Shown piece by piece: positions 34,570 through 45,852 of a stretch of DNA of 64,000 bases. The notes under the pieces are model-generated. The model worked only from the letters and a program-made list of their open reading frames with translations, ran no database searches and was not told where the DNA came from. Source of the DNA: Holothuria scabra (Eukaryota; Echinodermata; Holothuroidea; Aspidochirotida; Holothuriidae); contig CM074179.1 in NCBI GenBank assembly GCA_037179385.1, positions 4,092,001 through 4,156,000 on the forward strand. Reading direction: 5' to 3'. Numbering within the stretch: position 1 is the first letter of the stretch; each line of letters starts with the position of its first letter. The position numbers and the translations under genes are program-made.

Positions 34570-35440
34570 AAACGGAAGCTAATTTTTTTTTTTAAATTTA
34601 ATGACAGTTTCTTTATTGAAAACCAATTGTAAAGCTTAGACAACTCACTAGTCACTCTTGTATAGGGTACTTAGGTCATAACGTGAATAATAAATATTGG
34701 TGTCATCTGCAAATATTACAAATTGGAGTATGTCTGAAACATTACATATATCATTTACTTACAGGATAAATAACTTTGGTCCAAGAATTGAACTCTGTGC
34801 CATACCACATGTAATTTCACTCAGCATTGGATTTGTATTTTCACAATGTATATATTGCTTCCTCTTTTGCAAGTAACTTTTTAACCATTCGAGGACAATT
34901 CCTCGAAAGCCATAATGTTGAAGCTTTTGAATGAGAAGTCCATGATCGATTGTATCAAAGGCTTTCTGCAGGACGATAAAAACTCCCAGTGTAGACATTT
35001 TCTTATCAAAGGTAGTCGTTATATCTTCAATTAAATTCACTAAAGCATGAGAGGTTGAGCAGCCACTTCGAAAGCCATACTGGCTGCTACAAAGAATAAT
35101 ATATTTGTTGATAAAATCGGTCAAACTTTTATCAAAAAGCTATCCCAGAATCTTGGAGAACTAAGATACGAGAGATATTGGCCTATAATTAGTAAACAAA
35201 CATTTGTCACCAGACTTGAAAATAGGTACTGCTTTCGCGATTTTCATGCCATCTGGAAAGAAAGCCCGTATAAAAGAAGTACCGTAATAAAAATATAAGT
35301 GAAAGGCTTTACAATTGGCTGAATAACCCCCTTTGAAAACAGCCATACTTATCCCATTATGGTCAGCAGATGTTTTACATTCTAAACTTTGTATAATATC
35401 TAATACTTCACTTTCTGAGATTTCTAAGAAATACATGGAA
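34570..35440 (-). pseudogene. CR1/jockey-like reverse transcriptase fragment
   Basis: The minus strand encodes the N-terminal and middle parts of a LINE reverse transcriptase: FPDGMKIAKAVPIFKSGDK and NYRPISL (35538-35161), a stop, then SSQYGFRSGCSTSHALVNLI and LQKAFDTIDHGLL (35124-34759). Beyond 34759, other frames continue with a FADDT active-site motif near 34710. Stops and frame changes make it inactive. The endonuclease and C-terminal parts are absent. The family is judged from motifs only. Confidence 0.65.
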
Positions 35441-35449
35441 ACAACCAAA

Positions 35450-35575
35450 AATATAAAAAAAAACCGATGATGTAAAAAAATTACCGATAATGTAAAAAAA
35501 TCTTTGAACCAATGATGTAAAAAAATCTTTGAACCCATAATGTAAAAAAAATATCGATTGTGTAAAAACTGTTTT
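35450..35575 (+). repeat. AATGTAAAAA tandem array, copy 2
   Basis: Five or more units of (C/A)GAT(A/G)ATGTAAAAAAA with ATTACC or TCTTTGAACC spacers. It overlaps the upstream end of the CR1-like RT fragment. Confidence 0.65.
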
Positions 35576-36010
35576 AACGAGGGTTTAAAGTAAGCAATAA
35601 CTGGTCTACCGAACGTTACATTGGTTTAAAAACAAATGAAAATATATGGATGAGAAACAACACAACAAAAACTCAACATGTTATGTCGTAAACTGTATTT
35701 TTAAACTCTAACTTCTTAAAGATCTCTAAAATTCTGTTGTCGTTCATCAGTTCATATTTCAGTGCAAACTTGCGGCAGTCCTGGGGGAAAAAATGCATTT
35801 TTGCTCCTTTTCACCTTATATGTACCAGGTCCATTGTTCGTTAAGCACGAGTTCCCCTGCTTGGGGCAAATCCATGCTCATGAAATTAACTCTCAGAACT
35901 TTGACTATTTTTCTGGAATGGTGACTTTCCAAATAAAGAAGACAGATAGCCTACCCAAACAAGGAATCCACGAATTTTTGGTGCTCTATAACCGACCAGG
36001 CATAATGGAG

Positions 36011-36186
36011 TTATTTACCAGTGCAACACGTCGTACTCCTGCCATTGAGACTAGATGCTGATGGTTTTGGGGTAGGCACAGAAGGACAAAATTGCCAGAC
36101 TAGAAAAGCGATTGCTTGCAAGAAATTCACGATAAAAAGACTGGCGAATGAAACTCGATAGGAACCGGAGATGTCAATGATAGCAC
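36011..36186 (-). CDS. Transporter copy 2, terminal exon with stop
   Basis: The exon follows a tttccacag acceptor just above 36186. It joins in frame with the previous exon (phase 1) and encodes GAIIDISGSYRVSFASLFIV followed by a hydrophobic run and a short polar tail rich in S and T, ending at TAA (36013-36011). It supplies the last membrane helix that the large exon lacks. No equivalent was found in the 2.4 kb left of copy 1. Confidence 0.75.
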
Positions 36187-39100
36187 CTGTGGAAAATTAA
36201 AACATAAAAGTATTTCATTAGTTTAATTCCACTTTCCGGACTTATTGATGTAAAACGTGTTTTATGTTTCCATATTAAATACGATGAGACGGGGAGGGCG
36301 AGGCTCGTATCCAAGAGGGGTTATGGGTCAAGGTCCAAGGGAAGCTTTTTCTCCTCCAAGAGGATCGTAATTTATCAGTGGCCTAATGCATTTCAGTATT
36401 TATCGCCCTTTCCTCTCTGCAAAATATTTTCGGCCTATTTGGGTCTTAATACACCTTGTGCATATGATGTCACAGAGCGGAAAGTACGCCCTCCTTTGGG
36501 GGCAAAACAACCCAACACAGACAAATGCAGACAGTTGATTTGTCAACCACTTGAATACCCGCACATTCTGCAACACGTGCCGGGCGAATATATGCATGCG
36601 GCCAGGTGTCCCATTGTTTTGCCGGCGGATGACGTCAGTGTGTCGTCAATGCACAAGGTCTATAGAACGAGAGTTCTAGTTCTACTCTTCTTTTGCTCTG
36701 TTTCAATTCGAGCCACAACTTATCAGAAGTGTTGTCAAACCACAAGTCAAGTTGTGAGAATCAAACACCTCCACCTGATACCCGGGTGCGAACTTTTCAA
36801 ACATATGAGATGGAATTTAATGTTACTGTAGTGTCCTTCTGTCTTGTCTCTCGAAAGAAGACATGTACTCACAGCCAAGTTTCGTCATTTGAAATTCACT
36901 AATGTTACAAACTTTTAAACCAGTAGCGGTTTCACAAAGCCTGAAAGCAGACGCTTTTATAGCAATAATAAGAGCTCTCTAACAGACCTGGAAAAACCGT
37001 GGCCGGCTCAACTTGAACCCACTGGTTGGAAACTGGACCGTAAAACTCTAACTAACTAACTAACTAACTCTAAAAGACCTGCTACTTGATTGCAGCAGAT
37101 ACAAAATGACCGAATGCAAAATGCTGACTGTGGTTGAAGGCCTTTAGAAAATTTTACATAATTATTCCCAGAAAAGCAGGAAGAAATACGTTTTTGCATT
37201 AAAGTCCGTGGAAAAGGAGGTCAAATTAGACTTTCAATGTACAGCGTTGTTTAATTTTTTATTGCAAAATAATTTTCGGTTGTTCCCTTTCAACGGGTAA
37301 AAAAACCAAGTTGACCCCATTCACATGTGGAACAAGTCATAGATGTCGATCTGTACTGGAAAGTGGGGGGACATGGCCACTTCTGTCAAAAAGTTTCTGT
37401 GTAAAAATCTTAAGTCAATGGGTGGCTTTTCAAAAAGTAGGAGGACCTACCCCCCCCCCCCCCCGCTTCCCTCTACTCGACGCCCATGAGAGTAGTAGCT
37501 TCCTGGTGATACATACCGTACGTGGATATCAATTCTATAGTCTCATTTCTTTTGTTAAAGATAAGTTTGTTTAGTTATATTTTAACTACTAACAATGAAA
37601 ACGATTTTTTGGTAGAAAAGACTGGCGGTTGGATAGAATATCCATATACTTTTATAGTATAAACACAACTTGTGCATAAAATTAATCGGGATATTTAAGC
37701 CTTAAGTGCCCTTAACCCATTAAATGCCACATGATTGATTTTCAAAATTGTTTACACGATTTTCGGCACAATAAAAAACAAATCTTAAATAGAGCTCATT
37801 AATCATCATTAGTCTCCAGCCCGGGAAGCATACTTCGTATCGGAAAACGCTGGTGCGCATAATTGTTCATAATTTAATTCAAACTTTTATGAAAAAGAAA
37901 TAACCAAATCAATATTTGTTGCAAAACGTCTGGTAGAAGGCTACAATTTTTTTCTTGGCTTCGGACAAGTGTGGGAAATGTGAAGGACGTATATCTGCCA
38001 TTGGTGGTAGCCATTAATTGCCCGATTAAGCTGAAAGTGCCTATATAGTTAAAGTACAAGTGCACTAAATCCAATTTGGATTACGGCAGTATAGTATTTT
38101 GTCGTGTTTAATGGTTGACTCTTGAGAGGAATGTGACAATATTTTCTCATTGCATCATGAAATTGAGGAGAGCAACTCATTGGTTTAGCTTGAATGCAAT
38201 GTGTAAGTCATGAAATATCGCTCATTAAGATGCTTATAAGCAAAGAAGCAAAGAGCGAACAATCTGTGACATCTGGTTGTTGTTTTAAGATTACATCCAG
38301 GCATCTGCTTTTGCCCTTTAAGTCACATGTCGTTCAGCGGCGGCAGAATATCAAAATTGTGGGGAGGGCAAATTAAGGACAAAGGAAAATGTTGGGGGAA
38401 TGTTCTGGCCCAGGGCAAACCGAACCCAAAGTGCCCGTTTTGGGGGAATGGGGGTCCATGGGACGAAGCCACCGGAAGCTCTGAGGTTTTAGCATATCTC
38501 TGGATGAAAAATTAAGTCTCTGTTTTTTTATCTTTTTATTTTTTCGGTTAACCCAACTCCTGACTGACCAGACTTGGGGGAAGTTCTAGGGCGAGGACAA
38601 ATCTAAGTAAGGCCCAATTGACAAAATGTACAGCAAATGTTATTTCTATTGGTGACATACCCATTCGTAGGTCTGAGAAAATTAAATTACTTGGTGTGTT
38701 TCTGGATGAATCCCTTAATCTCAAGTATCACATATCTATGAAAGCAAGGGCATCCGCCCTCGCTATGTATATGGATTATTGTAATAGCCTATTCATTAAC
38801 CTTCCGGACTCTACGTTACATCCACTTCAAAGAATTCAAAACCTTACTGCTAAGTTAATCCTCGGTAGATCCAAATTTGACAGTGCCTCTGCCGCTTTGA
38901 AAGAGCTACACATTCTGACCATCAAAGCTCGTATTGAGTATAAGATTCTTCTCCTTGTGTTTAAATGTCTCCACAATTTAGCACCAACTTATTTATCAGG
39001 GTTGATTGAACTCAACGCGTCCTATTATGCTACTAGAAGGTTTACTTCTTAAGGTTCCTTTCACCACTCGCAGTTCTTTTGGGGATCGTTCTTTTATGGT

Positions 39101-42100
39101 CGCTGGCCCGAAGCTTTGGAATGCCCTCCCGATTCATATTCGGCAGTTGCCTTCTATTAATTCTTTTAAGGATGCTTTGAAAACTTATCTTTTTAGGAAA
39201 TCTTTTTCTTGATTTTTGTTCTTTGTAAAGCGCCATTGAGTGTGTTTCATCACAGTAATGTGCGCTATATCAAGTTTTGCAACCTTAACCTTAACCCCTC
39301 TTGACCCACCATAGCACCGTCACTGAATTTATCTAATCGAAGTCAACTCGCCATTCCTTGGTTGTCCTTGCAAGTCAACTCACGATTCTAAAAGGAGAGA
39401 CTGTAGTCCTGAACTCTGTCATTGAATTGGTTGAAGTGTCATCGTTTTTCGTATTGACGGACATATAAGAACTCTTTGCTGCAAAAGTGATACATGAATT
39501 ACAGTATACCTATATTGGATTGTGTGATGATTTACACATCTTTTGAAGAAAAATCCACGTTTAGGATTCCAGAGGGGTTATTACCTGTAAGTATTCCTCC
39601 ACTCAACGTCATGATACCACCTATGACGTAAAAGACGTACAGTGCAGGTTTGAAGCTATATTCACAAACACAGAAGGGTAACCAGCTAGGAACAACACAG
39701 CCTAGGACGGAGATACCAAATCCGCTTAATAAGGAAACCACCGCCAAAACGGAAAACGAGCTGTAAAATAAACTAATGACGTATGCTGACATCATACATA
39801 GAACTGGCATTAATAAACCAATAGGAAGATTCATTCGATTTACACAAAAGATAATAATGCAAAACAAACGACCTACAAGGCCGGCTATTCCACCAAGAGT
39901 TGATAACCAGACGGCTGTTTTAGAGTCAAACCCAAAATATTCCCCGTAAGGTACAAGAAAGATGGACCAACTTGTGAAGCTGTGATCGACTAGGCTTGCA
40001 ATAAATGTTAGAAACAAAAACTCTGGATGGTTATTTGCAATACATATCCACCATTTCAGACCTATGCTTGCGCCAATAATTCCATTTGACTCCCCACGCT
40101 TTCTGTATTCCTGAATTGCCATTTTGCTTTTTTCCCCATCTGTGGTCTTAGTGTGATGCTTGAAAAGTGTTGATCGTTCATTACACTCCTCTGTATCAGT
40201 CGTTTCATTCAATGGCCCGACATATGTGGCATATTCGGGGCGTGTTCCTATTCCCTGTTCACCGTCATAACAATTTTGATTATTTTGAGATAAATCCGTC
40301 ATTTCAATGTTATCTTTGCTGTCGGTCTTTATACTAGAAGGAGTGCAAAGGCCGGTTAAGATGAGAGTCCATGACAGAACACCAAACACACCCATCCCAA
40401 TTTGTTCCCCGTATTGTTGTTGAAGATACTCCAACAGAGTCGGCATGACTGCAATACCGAGGTATGAGGGCAGCTGTGTGACAGAGAAGGCTGTAGCGTA
40501 GGACGACCGGAAGACTTCCTTCATGGAGATCACGGTTATGACGTCAGCAAGACCAAATCCAACCCCTGAAATAAACAATGATGTATTTCACCTTCAAGAG
40601 AAATAAATCTACGTAGTTTACGAGACGTAATTAGTGTAACGTTTGCAATGCTAGAAAATTACAGAAGGAGATGAGCATCATTTCCATGAAAAGCGTCATT
40701 AAGCCTTAAGCCACGGCGTTAGCCTTTAAATGTTTAGTTTTGAAGAAATGACCAATCACAGCGCTGTGAAGCGGTCGAGGTATTACCTCATTGAGATGAC
40801 CTTGTCAAGAACTTTACAATGTGGTAGATTGGTTATGGACTTGATAACTGCATTCATATTGCACGGTCTTTGGGAAAAGTAACCCAAGATTGGCGGGAAT
40901 GTTGGCACTCTCATTAATCTGGAATGTTGGTTCATTTGGGGGGGGGGAGGGGAGGGGGTGATGGTAACATTATTTTATTTCGAGATTTAATGGTTCAGAC
41001 ATTGGAACAGCATTCGTATACTGTCTTGCAGGGAAAGAAAGTGACAGTGTGGTTTGTAGATTTGGTGAGGTTGATTACGTGGTCAAGTTTGGGACGTGCT
41101 GCTTGAGGAAGAGGGACTCCTGAAAGAAAAAATTCGTTTCTCCAGAGAGTCGATTGGACTTCATAGGTACCAGTTGATGTTGTCCATTGTATTTGAAATC
41201 TAGTAGATTGGAAAAGGTTAAAAACGATCAGATAGGTGCCCCCTCCATTTTGAAAGGGGCCAATTTTTCCACAAAACATAAATTCTCTTTGAGTCATGTG
41301 AAAAGCATGTGATACAAGAAAGTCCTCATGATTGATACACCATTTTACTATTTTCCGTGACGAATCTGGAAGTCAAGCACAGGTTGGGCCTTGAAACCCT
41401 AAGAATTTGTATTAGCTATAATTCAATGTATACCACTTGTCCTGTACAGAGTTAAAACTGAAAGCAAACGTAAGGTACAAATAGTCCGCGACAGACAGTC
41501 GTTGCTCTGTAAGCATCGAGAGTTCTAAAATTCAGGCGACAGCAAGGTACCCTACTTTTCGTGAGTCAAAGATGTATCTTTATATTTGTTTTTATTTTTC
41601 ATTCCCATATTGCGTTTAGTAAGCGAACAGTGTAAGGCACGTTTTTGCTGAAACAACGATCCCTCTCCGTGAGATCGGCTGTTTATGGGTTGACGCTTCC
41701 AAAAGGGGGTGTGACATCTCCCAACAAAGCTGCGTCTGTGGTACCCCGCGGAGCGGACTCGGGTTGTTCAGCCCCTTTAAAGCTCCTCAGGGATATGACT
41801 GGATAACGAATATGCCCCACAGTCTGCTACGTAGGCAACGTTTGTGGCGAAGGGTCTAGTCTACCGTAGTTACAACGCCATAAACTATCTAAGGACTTGA
41901 AACTAAAATGCAGTAAGTAAAACATAGGAAGTTATCCGTAACTTTATTCTTCACAATTTGTCCCAAAAAGGTTAAGTTAGTTAGATGAGAGTTAATGACA
42001 CACCAACACGAACGTGTAATATGATGTGAAATGGGTAAAAGGTAAAGTTGAATAAATTTTCTATGTCAAGTTCCAAGTTTCAAGTTGGCTTTCAACGAAC

Positions 42101-45100
42101 TAACTCCACCTTGAAAATTGTTAAATACATCGTTACATATGGGTTAACACATGCTCTTAATTTGACTTTCTGATACATGCGTTTGCTAAGCATGACCTAC
42201 TAAGGTGTAATCGTTTTGTCTTCAAATGAATAGGTGTAGTTACGAATCACAAAATTTAATGATTGTTTTTAGAAGAAACTTAACATTAAATGCGATTTCT
42301 TATTCATTTACCGTTTTGATTTTATCCATTAAATGTAAATCTAACTATTTTGTCGGTTTTTTTTTTCAATGTCTACATCAAACACCCTGGCAGCTGTTTA
42401 CTGATGGAATGCTTAAACGTTACTTCGCGACATCGCTGCTCTTTATTTTATTTTATTTTTTTTTTCGCTGAGGGCTACAAAAGATCTGATATGCAAGACA
42501 ATAAACCGTTCAAAGTATTCATTCAATCACATTACAAGAAAGATCTTCAGACCGTGCAAGGACTTTAGGGACACCACCCTCCCACACCCCGCTTCTCCTC
42601 TTGCCAACGCCCAGCAACAACGAATAGTCCCTACTACATCGTCCGGTATCGTCGGGTATCGTCTGGTATCGTCCGATACGATCTAAACTAAAGGAACGCA
42701 AAACATACTGTTTTCTACATGCAGAAAGTTACTGGATTAATAACTGGCCTACGTAATTTGTAGTACTAATAGCATAATGCATTGAAATTGGAACCTTGCT
42801 AGAAATAGAACAATTTATTTTCCCTTCCTGATCCAGTGACTACCAACCTGCCCGTGCATATTCTTCAAGGAAGTTTCCCTCCGTGTTGAACCATTCAAGG
42901 CGATTTCCAAGAAGGTAAGGGAGTTAAAGTACTTTTACCTGAAAGGGTTATACATAGGAAAAGTTGCCACGGTTCTCTCGACGGGAGGAAAGCTCTTACT
43001 ATGTATCCCAAACCAGCCAGGAACCCGCCAACAGAAGCAACGATTCGAGGATGAACCCTCTGGTCGAAAACTCCAGCTAAGGGAGCTGAAAGAAACAAGA
43101 AAACAATTTAGAGTGAAAAGAGGGATGATAAATCTTTAATGCATTTTAGATTACAAAAAATACACGTGTGTGACAATAGACTTTTCATGCATTCAGCAGT
43201 ATATAAACATACATAATACATCTAGGTGCTGAGGGTTTCGCTGACTTTGCACGCAGTCTATTGTGCTAGGTGCTGCGTACGGCAACACTCTACCCGACTA
43301 GGTCTCCGTTTTGGCTCTGACTGTCTTAGGAAAATTGATGAGTCATGGTAGCAACTCTACATTGTTGATCGTACTCCCATATGCATGGGGAAGACTCGAA
43401 ATGACTCATCCCGACTCGAATTGGTGAAGACTTGCCACCTCGTGCTCGAGGTGGCCCAAACTTTCACTAACATCCGAAGTGACTCGGCTTGGGTCTAGGT
43501 AAGATTCGACATGACTCGACTCGACTAGTAAAATTGCTGAAGACTCTACGTATACATGACTCGAGACTCGACACCTCGTGACTCGAACCTTAACTATGGC
43601 TAAGACTCGAAGTGACTCAGCACGGGCTTAGGGAAGACTCGTAATGACTCGAGACTCGATGACTTTTGACTCGAGATGGCGTGAGACTCAATGTCGAGTG
43701 ACCAAATTACGTCACTGAAAAATGCATGAGTGCCTGCATAATAACTCTCTACCAGCCCCGTTTGCTGCAAAAGGACACAACTGACCGTTCCAGGAAAATG
43801 AGAGTCTATGGTCCTTTTGAAGAATCTTTAAGATGTTTCGTATACCTCATTTCCTCAAATTACATACACAGTCGTTAATAATGAATGTGAACAACATCAT
43901 AATAATGCACGAAGAATCAATATTTTAACAGAGTTAAGTATGTTTTCGACAATTTTGCGCTAAAACTCTGTTGCACCGTAACAGCATAAATTTTGACGTT
44001 CCTGATTGACCAGTAAACTTGTTAGAAAGGAAATCTTGCAACGTTAAGCATTTATCTGCATTAATAAACAGTGCCGGTGGGCACGAAAGAAAAGATTTTT
44101 CCCAAGCACTAGGAAATGGGTAGCTAGGGGAATGTGGCTCCATTAAATTCACACTGGCCACCGTAAAGAAGTATTACTTCCATGAAGACCATTTGTAAAA
44201 CAAAAGCTGGAACGTTAAGTCAGGAAAAGACCTATTGGAACCATAGTGACCTTAAATTGACCTTTGGCTAACATCATGTGTACCGGTTGCTGTTTTTCAG
44301 ACAATCAAACACAATACCAAGTATAACAGACTAGGGAGCTGCCACAGGCAAACACTCAATGAAAGGCGGTATGAGGATTGAGAGGTTGGTGGTTTTACAA
44401 AGAACGAACTCCCCCATTAGAATTTTTGAGTCATCTTCTTGCCATGACAGTCACCAAACTTGATCCTTTTGATAGAAAAACGTGGAACTGACTGAAAATA
44501 CAATTTCGTACCTGAATTTCCCATGCCAGTGCAGGACACGGAGGTCGAGAGCCCTGCTCATTTCACATTGGGCAGGACAACACACTTGTACGATACGTGC
44601 CACGTGAAGTTTGTGTCTTTTGGGGGACTTACCGTAGTTCCTTCAGGGAGAAAAACTCACTCGGGAGTAGTTGTGTGATTTGGCTCTTTGTTACTTTACC
44701 AGATAGTCCAGAGACTTTGTATAATAAAAATATTGTTTACTTCACGACTTTTTTGGCCTGTTGGCTGAGAATGTATCATTCTGAGTGTCATTTCAGTCAA
44801 GTCTAGAGTAGATAATGCATGCCGTTTGAATAGGTTTGACGGGCGGGACTCGAAGGTAAGTCAGCTCATTTCAATGTCTATTCGGGGAAGTAGACCTTTT
44901 CGGAGAACAGAAAACCTAACCGTTTGTATTCGCCCCAGCTCTTCTACAAAGGATGCAGAGAGGACTTTCCAAAAAGCGGTGAAAATTGGATAAATTTCTC
45001 GTCTACTGAGATATTTTTGGAAGAGCTGCAAAGCCCACAAGAGGCTTTGCCTCAGATTTCATTGAGAAATCATTACTTTTTACGTGTTAGAGGTTGTCAC

Positions 45101-45846
45101 TCCAGACTACAAGATAACGAGGATGATTCCATGTCACCAATCAAACGTTTTATGTATCAGCCGTCTGGTAGCAGCCTAAATATCTTCACTCATTTTTAAG
45201 TAGGCCTAATAAAATCTTACAGCAGATTTTCCGATCAGGATTCAACTGCTTAGTTCAGCTCTATAACCGCGCACACCTTGAACACTGAATTGATGTTCTT
45301 AGCTCCCCGCACTTCGAGAAAACATGAATATGAACATCTATAATGAAAAACAACATATATCCAACCACTGTGTAAAAATGCAGCAAATATTGTAAACATG
45401 CAAATATTTTTATTGCTCTAAAAGTCCCCCTCCTATTCAAAACCGGCGGCACTCTGCAGTTTTAGATCATAGCTTTTTGCCAGCTGGCTATTCAGAACCC
45501 ATTAAATGAAAATAAATAGCTACTAAATCGATCGAGAATTTCAAACTTGAGCAAATGACAGAAAATGACAAAACTTGAACAACTGACTGCAGGGTCTGAT
45601 TCTCTATTAGCCTTGGTGTCTGATTGCAGACCAGATACTTCTATTTATGTTTTTTATCAGAAATGTCTTACCAATGAGAAATCCAATCCCAGTCTGGAGA
45701 GAAAATGCACCTCCGATGAGATAATGCTGAGATTGGAAGCCATTCACTGTCCCTTCCAAGATAACACCGTAAGCTTTCAGAGTTCCGTCCACAAGAAATT
45801 TAAAGAGACATCTGGCGACCAGGACCTGACAGTGACGCCAGACCAT
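36011..45846 (-). CDS. SLC16/monocarboxylate-transporter-like MFS protein, copy 2 (4 exons, ~492 aa)
   Basis: This tandem paralogue of the transporter at the left end has the same strand and exon plan. Coding blocks are 45846-45672, 43085-42939, 40565-39585 and 36186-36011; they total 1479 bases including a TAA stop, all junctions in phase 1. Predicted residues 1-58, 59-107, 108-434 and 435-492 come from the four exons. The length is normal for SLC16 carriers, and about twelve hydrophobic segments flank a polar loop near residues 186-280. The conserved second-half signature VDHSFTSWSIFLVPYGE and LGGIAGLVGRLF is present. As in copy 1, the family's DGGWGW motif before helix 1 is missing. Introns hold SINE-like, CR1/L2-like and simple repeats. 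The substrate is unknown, and the gene looks intact. An untranslated or additional first exon upstream is likely, because the first visible exon begins at a 3' splice site. Confidence 0.83.
36985..37067 (+). repeat. tRNA-derived SINE (family E), truncated, with CTAA tail
   Basis: It has GGAAAAACCGTGGCCGGCTC, then GAAACTGGACCGTAAAACTC, followed by a perfect run of CTAA units. It is 5'-truncated relative to the copy at 58.9 kb. The simple-repeat tail is typical of SINEs copied by a partner LINE. Confidence 0.6.
37068..38320 (-). other. Last intron of transporter copy 2, left part
   Basis: AT-rich intron sequence with a poly-C run near 37450 next to a hAT-like end (CGACGCCCATGAGAG). No coding sequence. 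Confidence 0.4.
38325..38617 (+). repeat. Family D-like G-rich repeat fragment
   Basis: It has CAGCGGCGGCAGAATATC, GGGGGTCCATGGGACGAAGC and CCGGAAGCTCTG followed by TTTTAGCATATCTCTGG. A related block lies at about 51990-52120 (CCGGAAGCTCTGTAGTTTTA). It directly abuts the LINE fragment. Confidence 0.5.
38618..39295 (+). pseudogene. CR1/L2-like LINE 3' fragment with hairpin tail
   Basis: It encodes the C-terminal part of a LINE ORF2: KLLGVFLDESLNLKYHI, YCNSLFINLP, RIQNLTAKLILGRSK, LLLVFKCLHNLAPTYLSGLI; then, in a shifted frame from about 39050, SFMVAGPKLWNALP and FKDALKTYLF before a stop at about 39212. The 3' end has GTAAAGCGCCATTGAGTGTG, GCGCTATATCAAG and an AACCTTAACC tail, typical of CR1/L2 3' ends. 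It lies in the last intron of transporter copy 2, antisense to it, and is 5'-truncated. Confidence 0.72.
39585..40565 (-). CDS. Transporter copy 2, third exon (981 bases)
   Basis: This exon carries helices 4-11 and the long cytoplasmic loop. The acceptor is tttcag just above 40565 and the donor is CTTACAG|GTAATA at 39585/39584. It begins GVGFGLADVITVISMKE and ends GGIMTLSGGILTG. It has the same length as its counterpart in copy 1, with differences concentrated in the polar loop, as expected for a region under weak constraint. Confidence 0.88.
41745..41835 (-). repeat. tRNA-like SINE (family C), copy 2
   Basis: The minus strand reads TAGCAGACTGTGGGGCATAT and CCGAGTCCGCTCCGCGGGG. It matches the copy at 7.3 kb over about 90 bases. 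It lies in the intron between the second and third exons of transporter copy 2. Confidence 0.5.
42636..42686 (+). repeat. Tandem GGTATCGTC(T/C/G) minisatellite
   Basis: Four to five consecutive 10-base units of the form CGTC(C/G/T)GGTAT, ending TCGTCCGATACGATC. Confidence 0.7.
42939..43085 (-). CDS. Transporter copy 2, second exon (147 bases)
   Basis: The exon has 49 codons and is phase 1 on both sides, with a ctttcag acceptor just above 43085 and a TTTCAG|GTAAAA donor at 42939/42938. It encodes PLAGVFDQRVHPRIVASVGG, then a hydrophobic stretch ending in ITLSG. It is the counterpart of 4810-4956 in copy 1. Confidence 0.82.
43086..45671 (-). other. Intron 1 of transporter copy 2
   Basis: It includes the GACTCGA-rich region at about 43320-43700. 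The remainder is AT-rich with frames of under 100 codons and no recognisable motif. Confidence 0.55.
43320..43700 (+). repeat. GACTCGA-rich degenerate simple repeat
   Basis: The words ATGACTCGA, AAGACTCG(A/T)A and GAGACTCGA recur more than fifteen times with drifting spacing, along with their reverse complements (CTCGAGGTGG). Confidence 0.65.
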
Positions 45847-45852
45847 CTTGAT
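45672..45852 (-). CDS. Transporter copy 2, first visible coding exon
   Basis: The exon is bounded by an acgcag acceptor just above 45852 and a CTCATTG|GTAAGA donor at 45672/45671. The first ATG is at 45846-45844 and gives MVWRHCQVLVARCLFKFLVD, followed by KAYGVILEGTVNGFQS. The paralogue differs mainly by two extra residues after its methionine. This is helix 1 and the start of helix 2. Confidence 0.8.

Larger units (their letters stand above)
40566..42938 (-). other. Intron 2 of transporter copy 2
   Basis: It contains a G-run near 40938, the tRNA-like SINE at 41745-41835 and a 10-base tandem repeat at about 42636-42686. No exon is evident. Confidence 0.55.

Noticed and set aside
36439..36831. 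130-codon plus-strand frame
   Set aside because: Lies in the last intron of transporter copy 2 on the opposite strand, with no motif or splice support.
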